Positions 14,645 to 20,355 of a stretch of 20,355 nucleotides of DNA are shown piece by piece. This stretch comes from Gallionellaceae bacterium UBA6222 (lineage in GTDB: Bacteria > Pseudomonadota > Gammaproteobacteria > Burkholderiales > Gallionellaceae), in NCBI GenBank assembly GCA_002421915.1, contig DISA01000057.1, forward strand, positions 1 through 20,355, in the 5' to 3' direction. Numbering within the stretch: the first letter of the stretch is position 1; each line of letters starts with the position of its first letter. The notes beneath the pieces were generated by a model that saw nothing but the letters and a program-made list of their open reading frames with translations, did not search any database and was not told the DNA's origin. Made by a program: the position numbers and the translations under genes.

Positions 14645-16534
14645 ATGTTTAATTTTGTACAAGAAAGAAAGCGACTGGTGCAGATCGTGCTGGTGCTTAT
14701 CATCCTGCCGTTTGCGCTTTGGGGACTGGATTCCTACCAGAATTCGGGTGATATTGGGTCGCTGGCGACAGTCAACGGATCAAAAATCGGGCAGCCAGAA
14801 TTCGAGGATGCGATGGTTCGCCAGCGCCAACGTTTGCGCGAAACTCTGGGTGAAAATCTGGATCCCGCCATTTTCGACAGTGCAGAGATGAAACATTCGG
14901 TGTTACAGGGACTTGTTGTCCAGCATTTGCTGCTGGAGGAGGCAAAAAAAGCAGGACTGGTGGTGAGTGACGAGCAGATGGCCCGGCTCATTGCAAGTGC
15001 GCCGGCCTTTCAGAAAGATGGCAGATTCGACAAGGTGACCTATGAAACCGCCTTGCGCACTCAAGGGATGAGTCCGGCCTTGTTTGAGTACCGGGTGCGC
15101 CAGGATGTTTTGGCACAGCAGCTGACCGATGCGCTGGCACAAAATGGTTATGCGGCGGATGCGGCAGCTGAGAATCTGATCCGACTGAATGAGCAGCAGC
15201 GGGTCATTGCGGTTGCCAAACTCGACCTGGTCTCGTTTCTAAGCGGTATCAGCGTTGGGGATGCCGAGATCAAGGCTTACTACGAAGCCAATCAACAAAG
15301 ATTCAATATCCCGGAGCGTGCCGAGGTCGAATACATCACGCTGTCGGTTGATGACCTGTCGGCCAAAATGGCAGTGCCCGATAGCGAAGTGGAACAATAT
15401 TACCGGGAGCATGCCAATGAATTCGGTACGGCGGAACAGCGCCAAGCGGCGCATATTCTGATCAGTGTGCCAAAAGATGCGGCAGATGCCGACAAGGAAT
15501 CGGCACGGCGCAAGGCCGAGACGATTCTGCAGCAAGTCAAACAGAAACCGGCGACCTTTGCCGCACTGGCCAAACAGCATTCGGAGGATACTGGTTCTGC
15601 CGCCAATGGGGGGGATCTGGGCATGTTCGCTCGCGGCATGATGGTGAAGCCGTTCGAAGATATGGTGTTCTCGCTGAAGGCCGGTGAGATCAGTAGTTTG
15701 GTGCAGACTGATTTCGGTTTCCACATCATCAAGTTGAGCGGTATCCAGCCCGGCAAAGTCAAGCCGTTGGCCGAGGTGAAGGCACAAATCGTGCAGGCGC
15801 TCAAATTGCAACGAGCCAATGATCGATTTGCCGAATTGGCCGAGCAGTTCAGCAATGCCGTCTACGAACAGAGTGACAGCCTGAAACCGGCAGCGGAACT
15901 GATTGGTGCAAAAGTAATGGGGCCGATTTGGCTGACACATGGCCAACAACCGTCGGGATTATGGAATGCCAAAATATTGCAGGCTGTGTTCTCAGAGGAT
16001 GCGGTTAAGAACAAGCGCAACACCAGTGCGATCGAGGTTGCTGCGAACACATTGATGGCTGCACGGATAAAAGAATATCACGTGTCCAGCATCCGCCCGT
16101 TGCCGGAAGTTGCCGACCTGATTCGTAAACAATTGCAGAATCAAGCAGCCCTGCAAGCAGCCTCAAAGCAGGGCGCATCAATGCTGGCACAATTGCAACG
16201 CGGCGAGAAGAAATCTCTGCAATGGGGTAAATCACAAAGCGTGACGCGGGCGCAGCGTAATGAGCTGAATCCTGAATTGTCGCGCCTGGTTTTTGCGGCA
16301 AACGTTGTCAAGTTGCCGGCCTTTGTTGCCGTGGAAGATCCGCAACAGGGGTATTTGATTGCGCGCATCGATGCGGTGAACGAGGTGCAGGCCATCGATC
16401 AGCAGAAACGGGAAAGTTATGCGCAACAGATCCGGCAGATGACGGGCGAGGCTTTGCTACATGCTTATCTGGAAGATGCAAAAGGGCGCGCCGAGATTAC
16501 AGTCAAAAATTTTACTGCGCCTGAAAAACTATAA
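14645..16534 (+). CDS. ppiD: Peptidyl-prolyl cis-trans isomerase D (periplasmic folding chaperone)
   Basis: 629 residues, similar to E. coli PpiD (623). The start at 14645 gives MFNFVQERKRLVQ before a single membrane helix (about 12-30), the family's usual N-terminus; an in-frame GTG at 14603 would add 14 atypical residues. A SurA-like chaperone region follows. One parvulin domain covers about 268-368, with AAHILISVPK, the NGGDLGMFARGMMVKPFEDMVF stretch and FGFHIIKL. The C-terminal third is a second helical segment. PpiD is anchored in the inner membrane near the Sec translocon and helps newly exported proteins fold. The gene has its own upstream gap after the tRNA terminator and is closed by a bidirectional terminator facing the fabI remnant. 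Confidence 0.94.
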   Translation: MFNFVQERKRLVQIVLVLIILPFALWGLDSYQNSGDIGSLATVNGSKIGQPEFEDAMVRQRQRLRETLGENLDPAIFDSAEMKHSVLQGLVVQHLLLEEAKKAGLVVSDEQMARLIASAPAFQKDGRFDKVTYETALRTQGMSPALFEYRVRQDVLAQQLTDALAQNGYAADAAAENLIRLNEQQRVIAVAKLDLVSFLSGISVGDAEIKAYYEANQQRFNIPERAEVEYITLSVDDLSAKMAVPDSEVEQYYREHANEFGTAEQRQAAHILISVPKDAADADKESARRKAETILQQVKQKPATFAALAKQHSEDTGSAANGGDLGMFARGMMVKPFEDMVFSLKAGEISSLVQTDFGFHIIKLSGIQPGKVKPLAEVKAQIVQALKLQRANDRFAELAEQFSNAVYEQSDSLKPAAELIGAKVMGPIWLTHGQQPSGLWNAKILQAVFSEDAVKNKRNTSAIEVAANTLMAARIKEYHVSSIRPLPEVADLIRKQLQNQAALQAASKQGASMLAQLQRGEKKSLQWGKSQSVTRAQRNELNPELSRLVFAANVVKLPAFVAVEDPQQGYLIARIDAVNEVQAIDQQKRESYAQQIRQMTGEALLHAYLEDAKGRAEITVKNFTAPEKL

Positions 16535-16554
16535 ATATTCGGAGCACGGTAAAT

Positions 16555-16584
16555 AAAAATGCCGCCCATCGAGCGGCATTTTTT
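16555..16584. terminator. Bidirectional intrinsic terminator after ppiD
   Basis: An 11-bp perfect stem, AAAAATGCCGC (16555-16565) with GCGGCATTTTT (16573-16583), encloses a 7-nt loop. With A-runs on one side and T-runs on the other it can stop transcription from ppiD and from the convergent fabI remnant. Confidence 0.9.
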
Positions 16585-16598
16585 CCCGGCAGTTTGTG

Positions 16599-16781
16599 TC
16601 AGGCTTCGGTCGTATCCAGCGATGTGGTATTGAAGCCGCCATCCACATAGGTGATTTCTCCAGTGATGCCGCTGGCGAGGTCGCTACACAGGAAGACGGC
16701 AGCCGACTTCCTCGATGGTGACATTGCGCTTGAACGGTGCGTGCTTGGCGTTATATGCGAGGAATTTGCCAGAAATCCCAT
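16599..16781 (-). pseudogene. fabI: fabI remnant (enoyl-ACP reductase, NADH), most of the gene deleted
   Basis: On the minus strand, the ATG at 16781 begins MGFLA, the usual FabI start, with AAGGA as ribosome site. The sequence then jumps to the FabI C-terminus: a second frame reads GKFLAYNAKHAPFKRNVT and IEEVG, and the first frame ends VFLCSDLASGITGEITYVDG, GFNTTSLDTTEA and a stop. About 200 of the roughly 260 residues are missing, including the NADH fold and the Tyr/Lys active site. The junction lies at GGCAAA, which could have been a short repeat on both sides of the deletion. Between IEEVGG and VFLCSD about 5 bases are also missing compared with the expected GNAA codons. The two events cancel in frame, leaving a 60-codon ORF. 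It cannot be a working enzyme. Confidence 0.88.
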
Positions 16782-16825
16782 GTTTATCCTTGACCCGGTG
16801 ATGAGGAACAGCGAACCGGGCGCGG

Positions 16826-16831
16826 ATTATA
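16826..16831 (-). promoter_or_regulatory. Leftover -10 element of the fabI remnant
   Basis: Read on the minus strand this is TATAAT followed by a GC-rich discriminator (CCGCGCCC), about 45 bp upstream of the remnant's ATG. I see no clear -35 box. The promoter and ribosome site appear intact, so the remnant may still be transcribed. Confidence 0.5.
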
Positions 16832-16867
16832 TCCCATCGACAAGTCTCGCTGCCGATGGCTATCGTA

Positions 16868-16873
16868 TATAAT
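16868..16873 (+). promoter_or_regulatory. Probable -10 element of the ccm operon
   Basis: TATAAT lies 21 bp before the first possible ccmA ATG (16894) and 42 bp before the second (16915). No good -35 box is visible. It is divergent from the -10 box of the fabI remnant about 40 bp away. Confidence 0.5.
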
Positions 16874-16914
16874 CTGCCGCTGTTGAATTTTGAATGTTTT
16901 CCCCCTGTTCACTG

Positions 16915-17544
16915 ATGCCGTCCAACCCAATACTGGAAGTAAGCGACCTCGCCTGTGAGCGTGGTGAACAGCGGCTGTTTGAAGACTTGAGTTTTGCCAT
17001 TTCCAGCGGTGAATTGATTCGCGTGCAGGGTGAGAATGGCAAGGGTAAAACCACGCTGCTGCGCACTTTGTGCGGTTTCGTGCAGCCGGTGCAGGGCAGC
17101 GTGCGCTGGGCGGGGCGGGATATCCATGAGTGGGATGATCTGTTCCATTCGCAAATGTGCTACCTCGGCCATGCGAATGCGATCAAGGATGAATTGAGTG
17201 CGCTGGAAAATCTGCAGATCGGCGCCGGTCTTACCGGTGTCGAAGTGGCAGAAACGGTGGCACTTGAGGCGTTGCGACGCATGGGTTTGCGGCGCAGGGA
17301 ACATCTGCCGGTGCGCGTGTTGTCGCAGGGTCAGCGTCGCAGGGTCGCCCTGAGCCGCCTGCTGGTTGGAGAGGCAAAATTGTGGATCCTCGATGAGCCA
17401 TTGACCGCATTGGATGTGGGGGCAGTTGAGCTCATGCAGGAACTTATTGGCGAGCACCTGTCGAAAGGCGGCATGGCGATCTTTACCACCCACCAACTTC
17501 TGCAGGTGGCGGGTGTGGAGATACGGCATCTGGTGTTGGCATGA
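16915..17544 (+). CDS. ccmA: Heme/cytochrome c maturation ABC transporter ATP-binding protein CcmA
   Basis: 209 residues from the ATG at 16915, which gives MPSNPILEVSDLACERGE and the usual family length; an ATG at 16894 would add seven residues. Neither has a clear Shine-Dalgarno. The ABC ATPase motifs are intact: Walker A GENGKGKT (Lys45), signature LSQGQRRRVALSR, Walker B LWILDEP, D-loop ALD and switch His in TTHQ. CcmA is the ATPase of the CcmABCD complex in System I, which releases heme-loaded CcmE from CcmC and CcmD. It is first in the ccm operon and overlaps ccmB by 4 bp. Confidence 0.95.
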   Translation: MPSNPILEVSDLACERGEQRLFEDLSFAISSGELIRVQGENGKGKTTLLRTLCGFVQPVQGSVRWAGRDIHEWDDLFHSQMCYLGHANAIKDELSALENLQIGAGLTGVEVAETVALEALRRMGLRRREHLPVRVLSQGQRRRVALSRLLVGEAKLWILDEPLTALDVGAVELMQELIGEHLSKGGMAIFTTHQLLQVAGVEIRHLVLA

Positions 17545-18224
17545 ACCGGCTTTCCCTGATCGATTTGCTGTGGCTGGTTATCCGTCGCGATATGTTGCTG
17601 GCGATGCGGCGGCGGGCGGATGTGCTCACCACGCTGATCTTCTTCGTGATGGTCGCAAGTTTGTTTCCGCTGGGAGTCGGTCCCGAGGCTGACATGTTGC
17701 GCAAGATGGCCGGGGGGGTGTTATGGGTCGCGGCTTTGCTTGCTTCCATGCTCTCGTTGCCGCGTATGTTTTCGGCAGACCATGTGGACGGTACACTGGA
17801 ACAGATAATGCTGGCACCGCAATCACTGACGGTAATGGTGTTAGGCAAGATTGTCGCACATTGGATGTTGTCCGGTTTGCCCCTGGTATTGATTGCGCCG
17901 GTATTGGGCTTGCAATTTGATATGTCGGCGGCGGCAATCTGGACACTGATGCTGGCATTGTTGTTAGGCACACCGGTGTTGAGCATGATTGGAGCGGTCG
18001 GTGCAGCGTTGACTCTGGGTTTGCGCGGTGGCGGGGTGCTGGTGTCGCTGCTGGTGTTGCCGCTGACCATTCCGGTATTGATTTTTGGTACGGGTGCTGT
18101 GGAGGCCGTGAACAGCGGTCTTGATGCGGTTTCCAATCTGGCGCTGTTGGGGGCATTTTTACTGTTTGCCCTGGTATTCTCGCCGTTCGTGGCGGCGCAA
18201 GCCTTGCGTATTTCGATGGAGTAA
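17541..18224 (+). CDS. ccmB: Heme exporter protein CcmB
   Basis: 227 residues, standard for the family, with about six membrane helices. The N-terminal region RRDMLLAMRRRADVLTTLIFFVM and the phrase LSLPRMFSADHVDGTLEQIML are typical of CcmB. It is the membrane partner of CcmA in the CcmABCD complex that frees holo-CcmE for heme delivery. The ATG overlaps the ccmA stop (ATGA), so the two subunits are translationally coupled. Confidence 0.95.
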   Translation: MNRLSLIDLLWLVIRRDMLLAMRRRADVLTTLIFFVMVASLFPLGVGPEADMLRKMAGGVLWVAALLASMLSLPRMFSADHVDGTLEQIMLAPQSLTVMVLGKIVAHWMLSGLPLVLIAPVLGLQFDMSAAAIWTLMLALLLGTPVLSMIGAVGAALTLGLRGGGVLVSLLVLPLTIPVLIFGTGAVEAVNSGLDAVSNLALLGAFLLFALVFSPFVAAQALRISME

Positions 18225-18230
18225 TGAAGA

Positions 18231-18977
18231 TTGGCGATCAACTGGTTTAAATATTCTGCACCTTCCACCTTTTACGGCCTGGCCGGGAAACTGATTCCAT
18301 TTTTTGTGTGGCCCGCCGTCGTTCTGTTCGGTATCGGTTTCTATATCGGATTTTTCGTGGCACCGACCGATGCGGTGCAGAGTGAGGCATACCGCATCAT
18401 CTTCATTCATGTGCCGGCCTCGATCCTGTCAATGTTCATCTACCTCATCATGGCGGGTTATGCCGCGCTGGGATTAATCTTCAAGACGCGTTTATCTGCC
18501 ATGATGGCCTCCGCCCTGGCACCGACCGGTGCGCTGTTCGCCTTCATTTCGTTGTGGACCGGCGCCTTGTGGGGCAAGCCGATGTGGGGCGCGTGGTGGG
18601 TATGGGATGCACGCCTGACTTCCGAACTAATCCTGTTATTCCTGTATCTGGGCTTCATCGCCTTACAGGCATCCATCGAAGACCCGCGCCGGGCGGACCG
18701 CGCCAGCGCCTTGCTTGCCATCGTTGGCTCGGTCAACGTCCCGATCATTTATTACTCGGTACAGTGGTGGAATACCCTGCATCAGGGTTCGACCATCAAG
18801 TTCAGCGGCACCAGCATGCACATTGCCATGCAGCAATCCATGTTCATCATGCTGGTCGCCTGCTGGCTATATGCCATTGCCATTGCTCTTTCCAGGGTGC
18901 GCAGCATCATCCTGGAGCGGGAATCCAATACGCAATGGGTGAGAGAGCTGGTGGAGCTGAAGGGGGAACGGGTATGA
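18231..18977 (+). CDS. ccmC: Heme-handling protein CcmC, TTG start codon
   Basis: 248 residues with six membrane helices. The heme-binding tryptophan-rich WWD motif reads WGAWWVWDARLTSELIL, and conserved histidines sit on either side in HVPASI and in the TLHQGSTIKF region. CcmC attaches heme covalently to CcmE with CcmD. The start is a TTG at 18231: an in-frame TGA at 18225-18227 excludes anything upstream, the ATG at 18224 is out of frame, and GGAG at 18218-18221 is correctly spaced for the TTG. It begins 6 bp after ccmB and overlaps ccmD (ATGA). Confidence 0.95.
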   Translation: MAINWFKYSAPSTFYGLAGKLIPFFVWPAVVLFGIGFYIGFFVAPTDAVQSEAYRIIFIHVPASILSMFIYLIMAGYAALGLIFKTRLSAMMASALAPTGALFAFISLWTGALWGKPMWGAWWVWDARLTSELILLFLYLGFIALQASIEDPRRADRASALLAIVGSVNVPIIYYSVQWWNTLHQGSTIKFSGTSMHIAMQQSMFIMLVACWLYAIAIALSRVRSIILERESNTQWVRELVELKGERV

Positions 18978-19141
18978 CCTGGTCTGAATTCTTCGCCATG
19001 AACGGCTATGCCCTCTACGTGTGGGGATCCTATGGAGTGACCCTGCTGGTGTTTCTGATCGAAATTATCGCGGTCAGACACAGAAGGAAATTGGCGGTGC
19101 GCCAGTTACGATTGATGAACGAAAGCGGAGATGCGGAATGA
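18974..19141 (+). CDS. ccmD: Heme exporter protein CcmD
   Basis: 55 residues, as expected for this small protein. The sequence MTWSEFFAMNGYALYVWGSYG is the family's N-terminal pattern, followed by one membrane helix (VTLLVFLIEIIAV) and a basic cytoplasmic tail (RHRRKLAVRQLRL). CcmD holds CcmC and CcmE together and is needed to release holo-CcmE. It overlaps ccmC upstream and ccmE downstream by 4 bp each (ATGA at both ends), so all three are coupled. Confidence 0.95.
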   Translation: MTWSEFFAMNGYALYVWGSYGVTLLVFLIEIIAVRHRRKLAVRQLRLMNESGDAE

Positions 19142-19614
19142 CACCCAGACAGAAAAGACTGACCTGGATATTGCTGGGCGTGGGGCTGGTGGCGGCTGCG
19201 GTGGGATTGGTGCTATTCGCGCTGAAGAATAACGTGAATTTGTACTTTACGCCGACTCAGGTTTATCACAATGAAGCACCGCAGGGACGCAGCTTTCGGA
19301 TTGGCGGGATGGTCGAGGAGGGTAGTGTCAAACGCGACAGTGACGGATTGACCGTGCGTTTCAGAATCACCGATACCGCCAGAGAAATGACAGTCGTGTA
19401 CAAGGGGATCCTGCCTGATCTGTTCAAGGAGGGGAAGGGCGTGGTCGCGCAGGGCAAGCTCGATAGTGACAATGTGTTCATGGCCGAAGAAGTGTTGGCC
19501 AAACATGACGAGAACTACATGCCACCGGAAGCATCGGATGCTATCAACAAGGCGGAAGCGGCCAAATCATCATCGGGCACAACGCCATCCGCGACTTATC
19601 CCGCGGCCAAATAA
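19138..19614 (+). CDS. ccmE: Cytochrome c maturation heme chaperone CcmE
   Basis: 158 residues. One N-terminal membrane helix (about 10-28) is followed by a periplasmic OB-fold domain. The covalent heme site is intact: His123 and Tyr127 in LAKHDENYMPPE. The flexible C-terminal tail is rich in Ala and Ser. CcmE receives heme from CcmC and passes it to the CcmF ligase. The ATG at 19138 overlaps the ccmD stop. Confidence 0.97.
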   Translation: MTPRQKRLTWILLGVGLVAAAVGLVLFALKNNVNLYFTPTQVYHNEAPQGRSFRIGGMVEEGSVKRDSDGLTVRFRITDTAREMTVVYKGILPDLFKEGKGVVAQGKLDSDNVFMAEEVLAKHDENYMPPEASDAINKAEAAKSSSGTTPSATYPAAK

Positions 19615-19631
19615 ATTTAGGAAGCTACAGC

Positions 19632-20355
19632 ATGATTCCAGAAATTGGTAATTTCGCGCTTGTCATCGCCTTGTTTCTCGCATTAACACAAGGCATCCTG
19701 CCAATTATCGGTGCGGCGCGCGGCAACATGGTACTGATGAGTACGGCCCGCACCCTCGCCACCGGTCAATTCGTTTTTGTGGCAATCGCATTTGCCTGTC
19801 TCACCTATTCTTTTATCACCAACGACTTTTCCGTACTGTATGTCGCACAGCATTCCAATTCGCAATTGCCAGTCCCGTATCGCGTGGCGGCGGTGTGGGG
19901 CGGACACGAGGGGTCGTTGTTGCTGTGGGTGTTTATCCTGACTTTGTGGACGGTCGCCGTCGCAAAATTCAGCAAACACCTGCCACTGGAAATGGTGGCA
20001 CGGGTGCTGGGGGTGATGGGATTGGTCTCCGTTGGTTTTCTGCTGTTCCTGTTGCTCACCTCCAATCCCTTCGATCGCCTGTTGCCGGCAGCGCTTGATG
20101 GCCGTGATCTGAACCCATTGCTGCAAGATCCCGGTCTGGTGATCCATCCGCCGATGCTATACATGGGCTATGTGGGGTTCTCCGTCGCATTTGCGTTCGC
20201 CTTGTCCGCCCTGCTGGGCGGCAAACTGGACTCGACCTGGGCGCGCTGGTCGCGTCCGTGGACTACGGTGGCGTGGGTATTCATGACCCTCGGCATCGCG
20301 CTCGGCAGCTGGTGGGCATATTACGAGCTGGGCTGGGGCGGCTGGTGGTTCTGGG
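19632..20355 (+). CDS. ccmF: Cytochrome c heme lyase subunit CcmF, partial (3' end off the right edge)
   Basis: 241 codons are visible of a protein usually about 650 residues long. The start MIPEIGNFALVIALFLALTQ and the phrases RVAAVWGGHEGSLLLWVFIL and PGLVIHPPMLYMGYVG are characteristic, including conserved histidines of the heme sites. The window stops inside the WWD motif (LGSWWAYYELGWGGWWFW). With CcmH, CcmF attaches heme to the CxxCH motif of apocytochromes in the periplasm. AGGAAG at about 19619-19624 is the ribosome site, 17 bp after ccmE. Confidence 0.97.
   Translation, partial: MIPEIGNFALVIALFLALTQGILPIIGAARGNMVLMSTARTLATGQFVFVAIAFACLTYSFITNDFSVLYVAQHSNSQLPVPYRVAAVWGGHEGSLLLWVFILTLWTVAVAKFSKHLPLEMVARVLGVMGLVSVGFLLFLLLTSNPFDRLLPAALDGRDLNPLLQDPGLVIHPPMLYMGYVGFSVAFAFALSALLGGKLDSTWARWSRPWTTVAWVFMTLGIALGSWWAYYELGWGGWWFW

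Noticed and set aside
19021..19137. In-frame extension of ccmE upstream of 19138
   Set aside because: This stretch is ccmD in another frame; the 19138 start overlaps the ccmD stop and gives the normal CcmE N-terminus.

Overview
This window looks like a chromosomal segment of a betaproteobacterium, probably in the Nitrosomonadales and possibly close to the Gallionellaceae. That placement is inference from the conserved block thrS-infC-rpmI-rplT-pheS-pheT-ihfA-merR-type gene-tRNA-Pro, a System I cytochrome c maturation (ccm) operon, and the protein sequences; no database search was possible.

Layout. (1) 1-620: a minus-strand gene for an exported repeat protein, cut by the left edge, faces a plus-strand gene for a sigma-54 activator. 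The 200 bp between them holds a near-consensus sigma-54 promoter (478-493, minus), a consensus-perfect IHF site (512-524), GTTAAC-type palindromes suited to be the activator's enhancer (557-597), and a sigma-70 promoter for the activator (550-578). (2) 2165-7057: five tightly packed genes forming an MCE/Mla-type lipid transport operon: an ABC-ATPase-like protein that has lost its nucleotide-binding motifs, an MCE (MlaD-like) protein, a TPR lipoprotein, a CHASE2 membrane protein with a class III cyclase domain whose catalytic residues are replaced, and an MlaE-like permease. (3) 7153-14404: translation genes (threonyl-tRNA synthetase, IF3 with an ATA start, L35, L20, phenylalanyl-tRNA synthetase alpha and beta), then ihfA and a MerR-type regulator. 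The rpmI leader can form an H-type pseudoknot. (4) 14439-14580: a tRNA-Pro(GGG) unit with its own promoter and terminator. (5) 14645-16534: ppiD, followed by a convergent fabI remnant (16599-16781, minus). (6) 16868 to the right edge: ccmA-B-C-D-E-F, with ccmF cut by the window end.

How the parts fit. Regions 3, 5 and 6 are mostly housekeeping. The less ordinary parts are the sigma-54 module at the left and the MCE operon. The operon pairs an apparently dead ATPase with an apparently dead cyclase while keeping an intact permease, MCE protein and lipoprotein. It may be a repurposed or regulated lipid transporter in which both nucleotide-binding folds act as structural or sensing parts. That is a hypothesis from visible motif loss, not a demonstrated function.
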